Source: Victivallales bacterium (GTDB taxonomy: Bacteria; Verrucomicrobiota; Lentisphaeria; Victivallales; SZUA-371). Taken from it: DNA of 34,088 nucleotides. The position numbers were made by a program, and so were the translations under genes. Where the stretch lies: NCBI GenBank assembly GCA_016936495.1, contig JAFGXT010000124.1, positions 1 to 34,088 of the forward strand, read 5' to 3'. The notes under the pieces were generated by a model. It was not told the origin of the DNA. It made no database searches and worked only from the letters and a program-made list of their open reading frames with translations. Shown in pieces: positions 8,783 to 15,721 of this stretch. Numbering within the stretch: the stretch's first letter is position 1; each line of letters starts with the position of its first letter.

Positions 8783-8811
8783 AATATATCAAACAAAAGG
8801 TAATTTTCCAA
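8783..8811 (-). promoter_or_regulatory. Sigma-70-like promoter of the nine-gene cluster
   Basis: Read on the minus strand: -35 TTGGAA (8806-8811), 17-base spacer, -10 TATATT (8783-8788). Start of transcription is expected near 8776, giving a leader of about 46 bases to the ATG at 8730. Five of the eight visible junctions in the operon overlap by 1 or 4 bases, one overlaps by 13, and the two in the GNAT part are tight fits (a 4-base and an 11-base gap), so this promoter may drive everything down to position 1. Confidence 0.5.
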
Positions 8812-8837
8812 TAAAATACTCTTAATTATCAGTAATT

Positions 8838-8857
8838 GTATTCATATGTATTCATAT
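8838..8857. repeat. Perfect 10-bp tandem repeat upstream of the cluster promoter
   Basis: GTATTCATAT occurs twice with no gap, 27 bases upstream of the -35 hexamer of the cluster promoter. One turn of helix per unit makes it a possible activator site; it may also be chance in AT-rich DNA. Confidence 0.5.
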
Positions 8858-8971
8858 TTGACGGCAGTCTCAAGCGGTATTTCTGTACGTAAAACACCCG
8901 CCTTGGTTAATCAGTATTTATATCTCATTGTAAAAGATTTGTCGCCAGTCTCAATCTTTTCAAATTATTTA

Positions 8972-8996
8972 CCTGAAAAAAATCCTTTTTTTCAGG
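8972..8996. repeat. Perfect 11-bp inverted repeat (AT-rich hairpin)
   Basis: CCTGAAAAAAA and its complement TTTTTTTCAGG flank a 3-base loop. The stem has only four G:C pairs at its base. It could form a hairpin in RNA from either strand, and lies some 180 bases past the tRNA 3' end on the minus strand, so it might end tRNA transcripts. No T tract beyond the stem. Confidence 0.6.
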
Positions 8997-9176
8997 ATAA
9001 TATTTTATTTGAACGGGTTCCTGAAGCTGTCACGCTGACAAACGGAATAATAGGGGAGCTTGCGACCGGTTATGCCGGATTGCAGCTTAATTGCAAAAGG
9101 GTTCCGGTATCCCATGGCAGAAAGAGCAGAAAAACCGAAATTACATTTTAACTTAAAAAATAAGCATAAAAGAAGA

Positions 9177-9263
9177 TGGTGCCGAAGGTGGGATTCGAAC
9201 CCACACTCCCTTTCGAGAACTGCGACCTGAACGCAGCGCGTCTGCCAGCTCCGCCACTTCGGC
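9177..9263 (-). tRNA. tRNA-Leu (anticodon CAG), CCA encoded
   Basis: On the minus strand the acceptor 5' strand GCCGAAG (9257-9263) pairs with CTTCGGC (9181-9187), followed by discriminator A (9180) and an encoded CCA (9177-9179). The anticodon stem CTGCG/CGCAG holds the loop TTCAGGT, giving anticodon CAG, which reads CUG leucine codons. A long variable arm (TTCTCGAAAGGGAG region) marks a class II tRNA, as expected for Leu. The T arm has GGTTCGAATCC. All helices pair fully. Confidence 0.96.
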
Positions 9264-9393
9264 ACCTGAAATAAAATCTTTTTCAATCAACAACGTCTTA
9301 TCTACAGAGTTGTGAGTTCATATTTTACTCGTTTTCTTTGGCTTTACAAGCGGGGAAATAAAAAAACACAGAATTTTTTATTTTCGCTGGAGT

Positions 9394-9421
9394 TTGACCG
9401 TATCTTGCGCTATGTTAAAGT
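9394..9421 (+). promoter_or_regulatory. Possible recJ promoter
   Basis: TTGACC (9394-9399), 16-base spacer, TAAAGT (9416-9421). The -35 is good, the -10 weak. It is the best match in the 185 bases between the tRNA and recJ and points the right way. Confidence 0.3.
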
Positions 9422-9448
9422 TAAAAGAATAATAGAAAGAGAAAAGGA

Positions 9449-11164
9449 ATGGTAAATAAATTATGGGTATTGTCAAATAATGCCCCGACAAGTGTAGAGA
9501 AAACTCTTATAGAGAAGTATTCGTTTCCCAGACCTATTGCAGTGTTTCTCGCGGCGCGGGGAATCACTCCGGAAAACGTGGATGTATTTTTGCATCCGAG
9601 TTTGGCAAAGATGTCAGATCCATACCGTTTTCCTAATATACAAGTGGCGGCTGCGAGGCTGTGGGATGCGATATGTAATCGGGAACTTATTTTAATTCAT
9701 GGCGATTATGATACCGATGGAGTAACTGCTACGGCTTTGCTTGCGTGGGTGTTACGCAGAAACGGCGCAATCGTGGAATCATTCATTCCCCATCGTTTTG
9801 ACGATGGTTACGGCTTTACTCCGGATTCGCTTGACAAGGCGGTTGCCGATCTGAAGCAGCCATGCAAGGTGTTGATAACCGTTGACTGCGGGATCACCAG
9901 TATTGATGCGGTAAAGCATGCAAGGCTCAAAGATATTGATGTAATCATCACCGATCATCATGAGCCCAGCGATGAATTGCCTGAGGCTTTGGCGCTGGTA
10001 AATCCGAAAATATATCCGGAAATGGAGGATCTGCATCTTCTGTCCGGGGCGGGCTCGGCGTTCAAACTGTGTCATGCGTTTATCAAATATGGCCGGGAAA
10101 ACAATCTGGGGGGATTTACCACCAAGTTGCAGGATATTTTAGATTATGTCGCGCTGGGGACGATTGCCGACATAGTACCGATTCTTGGCGAAAACCGTAT
10201 TATGGTAAAATATGGAATAGATTTGCTGAAGAAACAATTACGTCCGGGCATAAGGGCGCTGATAGAGACCTCCCGAATCAAAGGAGGGGTCAAACCATCG
10301 GATATTACGTTCAAGCTGGCGCCGCGCATCAATGCCGCCGGGCGGCTGGGCGACGCCAACACCGCCTTGAAACTGCTTGAGGCGGAAAACATCGTCGACG
10401 CCTATCGTTACGCCAGTATGCTGGAGGATTATAATTCACAACGTCAGGAAAAAGAGCAGGAAATCTATCAGGAAGCTCACGAGCAGATAGAAAAATATAT
10501 TGATATTGAAAATAAATATTCCATTCTGGTGGCAGGCGAAGGCTGGCATCAGGGGGTCATAGGGATTGTGGCGTCGCGTCTGGCGCGGGACTACAACCGC
10601 CCGGCTATCGTGCTTACCATCCAAGATGGCGAGGCTCACGGTTCAGGCAGGAGCATCGGCAACCTCAATCTGGTAAAGGTGCTGGGCGCGGCGGATCATC
10701 TGCTGACCCGTTACGGCGGGCACCCTATGGCGGTAGGTCTGGGGCTTGAGGAGAAAAACCTCAAGACATTTTATGACACCATAGAGGCGTATATCCGCAC
10801 CGAGCTCAATGCCGATGACCTCAAGCAGGTTACGGAATATGACGGTCATGTGGGATTCAATGAAATAGATGATGAATTCTTTGGTTTCTTAGAGCAATTA
10901 CACCCATTCGGGCACAAGAACAGCAAGCCGGTATTTATGTTTAGCGGAGTGCGGGTTGTAAAATGTTCGCCGATAGGGCACAAACATTGCCGTGGCATTC
11001 TGGCTGACAAATATAATCAGACTATGGATTTCATCGCATTCAACCGGGACGCGTCGGAAATGCGAAATATTACCATGGATGTGCTGGGTACGCCGCAGAT
11101 CAATGATTATTATCATGAGAAGCGTCCGCAGCTTCAGATACTGGATTGCCGTCTAAGTTTCTGA
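9449..11164 (+). CDS. recJ: Single-stranded-DNA-specific exonuclease RecJ
   Basis: 571 aa, normal length for RecJ. It degrades single-stranded DNA 5' to 3' in recombination and mismatch/base excision repair. DHH-family motifs are all present: HGDYDTDG at 84-91 (Asp 86, 88, 90), ITVDCGITS near 143-151 and TDHHEPSDELP at 168-178, followed by the DHHA1 domain (GEGWHQGVIGIVASRLARDY; GSGRSIGNLNLV; RYGGHPMAVGLGL) and a C-terminal OB-fold segment. The VNKLWVLSNN opening matches typical RecJ starts, so the ATG at 9449 is kept; AAAGAGAAAAGGA precedes it. It is alone on the plus strand, convergent with queC. Nothing unusual. Confidence 0.96.
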   Translation: MVNKLWVLSNNAPTSVEKTLIEKYSFPRPIAVFLAARGITPENVDVFLHPSLAKMSDPYRFPNIQVAAARLWDAICNRELILIHGDYDTDGVTATALLAWVLRRNGAIVESFIPHRFDDGYGFTPDSLDKAVADLKQPCKVLITVDCGITSIDAVKHARLKDIDVIITDHHEPSDELPEALALVNPKIYPEMEDLHLLSGAGSAFKLCHAFIKYGRENNLGGFTTKLQDILDYVALGTIADIVPILGENRIMVKYGIDLLKKQLRPGIRALIETSRIKGGVKPSDITFKLAPRINAAGRLGDANTALKLLEAENIVDAYRYASMLEDYNSQRQEKEQEIYQEAHEQIEKYIDIENKYSILVAGEGWHQGVIGIVASRLARDYNRPAIVLTIQDGEAHGSGRSIGNLNLVKVLGAADHLLTRYGGHPMAVGLGLEEKNLKTFYDTIEAYIRTELNADDLKQVTEYDGHVGFNEIDDEFFGFLEQLHPFGHKNSKPVFMFSGVRVVKCSPIGHKHCRGILADKYNQTMDFIAFNRDASEMRNITMDVLGTPQINDYYHEKRPQLQILDCRLSF

Positions 11165-11171
11165 GCCTGTA

Positions 11172-11197
11172 TCCGGCGAGCTCTGAGTGCCGCCGGA
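11172..11197. terminator. Hairpin between convergent recJ and queC
   Basis: TCCGGCG (11172-11178) and CGCCGGA (11191-11197) form a 7-bp GC-rich stem in the 45-base gap between the two stop codons. It is symmetric, so it could act for both transcripts, but no T tract follows on either strand. Confidence 0.45.
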
Positions 11198-11209
11198 ACA
11201 GTTGATTAA

Positions 11210-11887
11210 TCAGGCGTATATGGTGGGGTCGGGTACTCCGGCTTCACTGAATCCCTGGCTGCGAAGGCGGCAACTGTCGCATTTACCACAAGCCTTGCCT
11301 TCCGGCGAAGGGTTGTAACAGCTGTGAGTGAGCGAATAATCCAATCCCAGGTCTGAGCCGAGTTTTATGATCTCATGCTTTTTCAGATACTGTAGCGGGG
11401 CATGAATGATGAACTTCCAGTTTTCATCGCAAGCTTTAGTGCCAAGTCTGGCGGTTTCAGAAAAAGACGCGATGAATTCCGGGCGGCAATCCGGATAGCC
11501 GGAGTAGTCCACAGAATTCACGCCGACAAAGATGTCGCGTGCGCCGAGTGTTTCCGCCCAGCCTACGGCGAAAGACAGAAAAATGGTGTTTCGAGCCGGC
11601 ACGTAAGTTATTGGGATACCAGTGGCGGAACCAGCTTCCGGTACTTCTATGTTATCAGTGAGCGCGGAACCGCCCCATTTGCGCAAGTCAATGTTGATGA
11701 AGATATGTTCTTTAACGCACATGGTAGCGGCAATTTTCTTGGCGGCTTCTACTTCATTTCTGTGGCGTTGTCCGTAGTCAAAACTTAGTGCGTAGCATTC
11801 AAAATTCTCTTTTCTGGCGATTGCCAGACAAGTGGCTGAATCCAGTCCGCCGCTCAACAGAATTACCGCTTTTTTCTTATCACTCAT
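11210..11887 (-). CDS. queC: 7-cyano-7-deazaguanine (preQ0) synthase QueC
   Basis: 225 aa. It makes preQ0 from 7-carboxy-7-deazaguanine, ATP and ammonia in queuosine synthesis. The PP-loop SGGLDS is at 12-17, FDYGQRH at 36-42 and [11 protein letters not shown] at 95-105, and the zinc site is Cys 190, 200, 203 and 206. The start at 11887 has AGGAG nine bases upstream, within the end of queE; a longer reading to 12016 would overlap queE by 125 bases and adds no conserved residues. Last gene of queD-queE-queC. No oddities. Confidence 0.96.
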   Translation of the reverse strand: MSDKKKAVILLSGGLDSATCLAIARKENFECYALSFDYGQRHRNEVEAAKKIAATMCVKEHIFINIDLRKWGGSALTDNIEVPEAGSATGIPITYVPARNTIFLSFAVGWAETLGARDIFVGVNSVDYSGYPDCRPEFIASFSETARLGTKACDENWKFIIHAPLQYLKKHEIIKLGSDLGLDYSLTHSCYNPSPEGKACGKCDSCRLRSQGFSEAGVPDPTIYA

Positions 11888-11891
11888 AACT

Positions 11892-12551
11892 TTAAACTCC
11901 TTTTTTTTCCGAACCCCATATATATTTGTGCATCTGGAGTTGAAGTCGTGCCGGGGCACGATCAGCCACCATCCATTCCACCAGCGTTTGCGGATCAAGA
12001 GCAGCCCAGGCGGCACTGAAAATCAGCGTTCCACCCCACTGGTCGAGTTGATAGCGGTTGATTACTTCAAGCGAATATTCGTAATCATTTCTATCGGCGA
12101 TGACAAATTTTATCTCATCGCGTTCTGAAAGTCGCGTATAATTTTCCGCGAGCATCTTTCCTGCTTCCCCGCTGGACGGAGTTTTGCAATCCACTATTTT
12201 TATGACCTTTTCCGGGAGCACGCTTACATCCAGTGAGCCATTGGTCTCCACCAACACCTCAAAACCATCATAGATCAGTGCCTCACATAGTTCAGGACAC
12301 GCTGCGGACGTCAGCGGTTCGCCACCAGTTATTTCCACCAGGCGGCAGCCGGAATCGCGTACTGCAGCCAACAACGAGGCAACCGTTTCCGGCTGTCCTG
12401 AGGCGGCGTCCTGCGCGTAAAGCGTATCGCAATAGGCGCAGGACAAATTGCAACCCGCCAGGCGGATAAAATAACACAGGCGTCCGGCATGGGTGGATTC
12501 CCCCTGAATACTCAGGAATTTCTCATTAACGATCAAGCTGGCGGAATCCAT
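11892..12551 (-). CDS. queE: 7-carboxy-7-deazaguanine synthase QueE
   Basis: 219 aa. This radical SAM enzyme contracts the ring of 6-carboxytetrahydropterin to 7-carboxy-7-deazaguanine. It opens with the usual [16 protein letters not shown] substrate strand, then CNLSCAYC (Cys 34, 38, 41) binding the 4Fe-4S cluster; here the spacing is the standard CxxxCxxC. EITGGEPL at 73-80 contacts SAM and VETNGS follows. The start is six bases after the queD stop, with GGAG inside the end of queD. Its product goes to QueC, encoded four bases downstream. Confidence 0.95.
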   Translation of the reverse strand: MDSASLIVNEKFLSIQGESTHAGRLCYFIRLAGCNLSCAYCDTLYAQDAASGQPETVASLLAAVRDSGCRLVEITGGEPLTSAACPELCEALIYDGFEVLVETNGSLDVSVLPEKVIKIVDCKTPSSGEAGKMLAENYTRLSERDEIKFVIADRNDYEYSLEVINRYQLDQWGGTLIFSAAWAALDPQTLVEWMVADRAPARLQLQMHKYIWGSEKKGV

Positions 12552-12557
12552 CTGCGT

Positions 12558-12929
12558 TTATTCTCCGAAGTATGTAGCGCCGGAGCCCGGCGACTCACAT
12601 ACTCTTACCCGGTGAACGCTTACGCGTTCGTCATTGATACTTGCCGAAAGTCTGTCAAATATCACTTTAGCGATCAATTCACTTGTCGGATTCTGATTTT
12701 TAAAGCATTCCAATTCAGAAATATTGGTATGATCGAACTCCTCAAGAATGCTTTCCAGTTCCTCTTTGAGTTTACGAAAATCCACCGCGATACCTATTCC
12801 ATCCAATTTTTCGGCTCTGACAAAAGCCTGCACCATCCAGTTATGACCATGCAGCTTTGAACAATTTCCTTGGTATCCGCGCAAGCAGTGGGCGGCGGAG
12901 AAATCCCGTTGTATATCTACTTCAAACAT
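12558..12929 (-). CDS. queD: 6-carboxytetrahydropterin synthase QueD
   Basis: 123 aa. It converts dihydroneopterin triphosphate to 6-carboxytetrahydropterin, the first committed step to preQ0. The zinc ligands are His 14, His 27 and His 29 (SAAHCLRG; CSKLHGHNW), the catalytic Cys is Cys 23, the Asp 66/His 67 pair lies in EEFDHTNI, and Glu 112 is in ESPGSGATY. AAGGA lies seven bases before the ATG. First gene of the que operon, divergent from dapB. A folE homologue, which would supply the substrate, is not in the window. Confidence 0.95.
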   Translation of the reverse strand: MFEVDIQRDFSAAHCLRGYQGNCSKLHGHNWMVQAFVRAEKLDGIGIAVDFRKLKEELESILEEFDHTNISELECFKNQNPTSELIAKVIFDRLSASINDERVSVHRVRVCESPGSGATYFGE

Positions 12930-12943
12930 TTACTTATCCTTAA

Positions 12944-12955
12944 ATTATAATTATA
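12944..12955 (-). promoter_or_regulatory. Overlapping -10 elements upstream of queD
   Basis: Two adjoining TATAAT hexamers on the minus strand (12950-12955 and 12944-12949), 15-26 bases before the queD ATG. No good -35 is visible at 16-18 bases. I found no preQ1 riboswitch pattern in this leader. The 161-bp gap to dapB also holds a TATTAT (13051-13056) that may serve dapB. Confidence 0.35.
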
Positions 12956-13090
12956 CGGCTGTACTGGTAACTTTACGACCATGCGCGAAAAAGTCAACAT
13001 AAAAAATTGAAAGACTGCGTGGAATTGCTATATTAAGTATCCAAGTGTTGTATTATAGACTAAAAATGGAATAGTGGAGAACTTTTTATT

Positions 13091-13894
13091 ATGATCAGAA
13101 CAATAGTTATAGGAGCTGCCGGACGAATGGGCAGACGCCTCGTTACTAATATTATGGAAGCTGAGGATATGGAACTCGCGGGAGCCATCGAATGGAGCGG
13201 GTCGCCGGATCTAGGCAAAGATGCGGGTCTACTGGCAGGTTGCGCCGAATCCGGAGTCAAAATAACTTCTGAATTGAAACCGTTGCTGACTGACGCCGAC
13301 GCCATCATTGATTTCAGTACCGGAGACGTTACCATCAATGCCGAGCTCGCGGTAAAAAATAACTGCGCGGTAGTCATCGGCACCACCGCACTTGATGAAA
13401 AGGGCAAAGAGAAGCTCAAAGAGCTGGGCAAAAATGGCAAACTGGTGTTTGCTTCGAACATGAGTGTTGGTGTTAATCTGCTTTTCAGTCTAGTCGGAAA
13501 AGTCGCGGGAATTCTTGGCGAAGATTATGATATTGAAATAGTTGAAATGCACCATAATCAAAAGAAAGACGCCCCCAGCGGGACTGCCGTAACTTTGGCG
13601 GAAAGAATTTGTACCGCCACCGGCATGTCATATGAAAATGATGTGGCGCACGGTCGGGAAGGCATCGTCGGAGCCCGTCCGAAGCGCGAGATCGGAATGC
13701 ACGCCGTTCGTGGCGGCGACGTCGTCGGCGACCACACGGTCATTTATGCCACTGGCGGCGAGCGCATTGAACTTACACACAAGGCGTCCAGCAGGGATAC
13801 CTTTGCGAAAGGCGCGCTCCGGGCGGTTCGTTTCCTGTCCGGCGTCAATGCCAACGGCCTCTACGATATGCAGGATGTGCTCAAACTGAAATAA
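13091..13894 (+). CDS. dapB: 4-hydroxy-tetrahydrodipicolinate reductase DapB
   Basis: 267 aa, standard length. It reduces 4-hydroxy-tetrahydrodipicolinate with NAD(P)H in the lysine/meso-diaminopimelate pathway in the cytoplasm. The nucleotide loop GAAGRMGRRL lies at 8-17, DFSTGDVT at 74-81, GTTALDEKG at 97-105, the catalytic MHHNQKKDAPSGTA at 153-166 (His 154/155, Lys 158/159), and the C-terminal ERIELTHKASSRDTFAKGAL signature is intact. GGAGA precedes the start by about ten bases. The gene stands alone between the que operon and the SPFH pair; other dap genes are not nearby. Confidence 0.96.
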   Translation: MIRTIVIGAAGRMGRRLVTNIMEAEDMELAGAIEWSGSPDLGKDAGLLAGCAESGVKITSELKPLLTDADAIIDFSTGDVTINAELAVKNNCAVVIGTTALDEKGKEKLKELGKNGKLVFASNMSVGVNLLFSLVGKVAGILGEDYDIEIVEMHHNQKKDAPSGTAVTLAERICTATGMSYENDVAHGREGIVGARPKREIGMHAVRGGDVVGDHTVIYATGGERIELTHKASSRDTFAKGALRAVRFLSGVNANGLYDMQDVLKLK

Positions 13895-13901
13895 GTTTAA
13901 G

Positions 13902-13938
13902 GTCAGGACGCCGAAACGAAGCGGTGTCCTGACTGTTT
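13902..13938 (+). terminator. Terminator-like hairpin after dapB
   Basis: A 12-bp stem (13902-13913 with 13922-13933, one G:U pair) with an 8-base loop begins eight bases after the dapB stop, followed by TGTTT. Strong stem but a short T run. Confidence 0.6.
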
Positions 13939-13971
13939 ATCCCGATCAGAGAGCTTTCTGGGATAGAATCG

Positions 13972-13994
13972 CTGATTGACCTCAAAGCAATCAG
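13972..13994 (-). terminator. Hairpin after the SPFH operon
   Basis: CTGATTG (13972-13978) pairs with CAATCAG (13988-13994), 34 bases past the stop of the minus-strand SPFH gene. No T tract; a weak terminator or RNA-end stabiliser at best. Confidence 0.35.
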
Positions 13995-14028
13995 TCAAAA
14001 GCGGCGGGTTGAATTTCCCTAAATTCCA

Positions 14029-15720
14029 TCATTTTTTGATTGAAACAGCTCCTGATTTCAAATCCGTCCACATGGTGCCGTTGCCGGCGTAGATCACCTG
14101 AAGTTTCAGATTCGGATTGAGTTTATCCACCAGTTCGAGGTCAGTCATGATACCGCTTTCACCGAGCGCTTGGGCTTTCATCTCAGCGCCCTGCGCGGTT
14201 TCGTTATTGCGCAGGAAGGCAACCTTCACCTCGGTTTCCCCCTTGAGCTTATTGCGCTTGGCGTCGATTTTGGAACGTTCGAGCTGAAGTTTGGCCACCT
14301 CCAGTTCTGTTTCAGCGCCGATCAGGCGAACCGCCTGCTGGCGTTTGGCGGCGATTTCCGCCATCATCTTTTGGGTTTCCTGTTCTATTTCACGGCGCTT
14401 CTGCTCGATCAGCGATGTCTGGGTGTTCAGTTCTGCCTCAATTTTGGCGGTTTCCTGAAGAGAGTAGTTAGTCAGGTTCTGTTCAACAGCGAGACTCGCG
14501 TCCTGAATCGGCTTGAGAATATTCTGGGGAATAGTCACATTACGGATGATCGCGTTGTGAATCACGATACTCTTTTCCTTCATGGCAACGACCAGTTCAT
14601 TACGCAGATTATTCTGAAAGGTCTCGCGGCCTTCACCCATGATGAAATCCTGCGCCTTGTAGCTCGACCCCTTGAGCCGGGACGCCGAAAGAATCTGCGG
14701 CAGGATAATCTTGGCCACCACCTGAGGCAAATCGCCGTAGAACATGTAAATGCGTGAGATGTGCTCCGGCAGCAATTCGAACTCCACAGTCATGTCCATC
14801 ATGATCTTGAAACCGTCACGCGACGGAAATTCCACGAAACTGCCGATACTGTAGATCATATCCGGTGTTTCCGGCGTCGTAGTTGCGACGGCTCCCGACA
14901 CCGCACCCATGACGCGCCGCTTGCTGGCTCGCGCAACCTGGGGCGCGGGCATGTTACCACGCAACGACTTATCGCTTTTAAGCATTTCCTGCCTATTCTG
15001 AAGCTGATTGTTCAAGGTATTGAAGGACATTTCGCTCAAGGCGTCGCTGGCGGCCTCAATCCGGTTCTTGACCTCGATTACACTGCCTTCGCGACCGGTC
15101 ATGCTGACCTGGTTCATGCCGATTTCGATCACATTTACCTGATAAGCACGCGGATTGATGTAGTACAAGCCCGGCTGAAGGATATCCTTTAGCACACCTT
15201 TCTCGCCGGGTTGAGCGAATTCGCCGGACTGGGCAGGCTTGCCGGTCTGGGCGGTAACCACGCCGACATAGCCGAACGGAATGTTGATGGCGTCGACAAC
15301 GTCGACCTGATAGCCTTCCGGATTAAGCCTGTAAACGCCGGGACCAAGCACGTCGCGCCAGACGCCCTGATAAGATTTATCGGGTGCAATGATTTCACCC
15401 GGGGCGAGCGGCTTGCCGACCTTACTGGTTACGATGCCGACCTTGCCGAGCGGAATATTGATTGCTGGAACTATTTTCACATCATGCATGACCGGGTCGA
15501 GGAAATATCGCCCTTCGGGCAATACATCGCGCCAGATGCCTTTCTGTCCACATTCGACCAGCAACGTCCCGGTCGTGGGGGCATCGCCACTCTTGGCGGT
15601 TACGACCGCCATTTGTCCCGGTGCCACATAAATGCGGCAGAATCCCCACAGATAAATCAGATAGACGGCAACTACCGCTACAACCACAACGAGAACAACA
15701 CTGAATAATTGTTTTTTCAT
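14029..15720 (-). CDS. SPFH/Band 7 membrane protein with three N-terminal repeats (A)
   Basis: 563 aa. One transmembrane helix at about 5-26, then three repeats of roughly 55-58 residues (about 30-88, 89-146, 147-200), each with the plan IPxGxVGVVTxxxGKPxxxGE ... KGVWRDVLxPGxYxxNPxxYxV. The SPFH/Band 7 domain follows at about 202-415, interrupted by a low-complexity insert at about 225-285. A long charged coiled coil (415-515, rich in Glu, Lys, Ala and Gln) and an IMTDLELVDKLNPNLKL tail end it. SPFH proteins oligomerise at membranes and organise proteases, lipids or cell-wall enzymes. The gene starts one base after the paralogous gene, with GGAAGGAG inside the end of that gene, so the two are co-expressed and probably form one complex. 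Confidence 0.88.
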   Translation of the reverse strand: MKKQLFSVVLVVVVAVVAVYLIYLWGFCRIYVAPGQMAVVTAKSGDAPTTGTLLVECGQKGIWRDVLPEGRYFLDPVMHDVKIVPAINIPLGKVGIVTSKVGKPLAPGEIIAPDKSYQGVWRDVLGPGVYRLNPEGYQVDVVDAINIPFGYVGVVTAQTGKPAQSGEFAQPGEKGVLKDILQPGLYYINPRAYQVNVIEIGMNQVSMTGREGSVIEVKNRIEAASDALSEMSFNTLNNQLQNRQEMLKSDKSLRGNMPAPQVARASKRRVMGAVSGAVATTTPETPDMIYSIGSFVEFPSRDGFKIMMDMTVEFELLPEHISRIYMFYGDLPQVVAKIILPQILSASRLKGSSYKAQDFIMGEGRETFQNNLRNELVVAMKEKSIVIHNAIIRNVTIPQNILKPIQDASLAVEQNLTNYSLQETAKIEAELNTQTSLIEQKRREIEQETQKMMAEIAAKRQQAVRLIGAETELEVAKLQLERSKIDAKRNKLKGETEVKVAFLRNNETAQGAEMKAQALGESGIMTDLELVDKLNPNLKLQVIYAGNGTMWTDLKSGAVSIKK

Positions 15721-15721
15721 C

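Larger units (their letters stand above)
8731..9176. other. 446-bp intergenic region, no convincing gene
   Basis: This AT-rich stretch lies between the cluster's first gene and tRNA-Leu. It holds the cluster promoter, a 10-bp tandem repeat and one AT-rich hairpin. A 101-codon frame at 8846-9151 has no recognisable domain, no ribosome site and an atypical composition, so I do not call it a gene. Confidence 0.6.

Noticed and set aside
1-8811. A RiPP precursor peptide within the cluster
   Set aside because: The genes overlap or nearly touch, leaving no room for a separate peptide gene; one could still exist beyond the left edge.
8846-9151. 101-codon plus-strand frame between the cluster and the tRNA
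   Set aside because: No ribosome site, no recognisable domain, and it runs through an AT-rich hairpin and a tandem repeat; probably chance.
9005-9286. 93-codon minus-strand frame across the tRNA
   Set aside because: It contains the whole tRNA-Leu gene, which pairs in every helix; the frame is incidental.
11888-12016. 43-residue N-terminal extension of queC
   Set aside because: It lies inside queE; the ATG at 11887 has AGGAG and matches normal QueC starts.
12930-13090. preQ1 riboswitch upstream of queD
   Set aside because: I could not find the conserved preQ1 aptamer pattern by eye.
14170-14757. 195-codon plus-strand frame antisense to an SPFH gene
   Set aside because: Mirrors the coiled-coil and SPFH codons of the minus-strand gene; no ribosome site.
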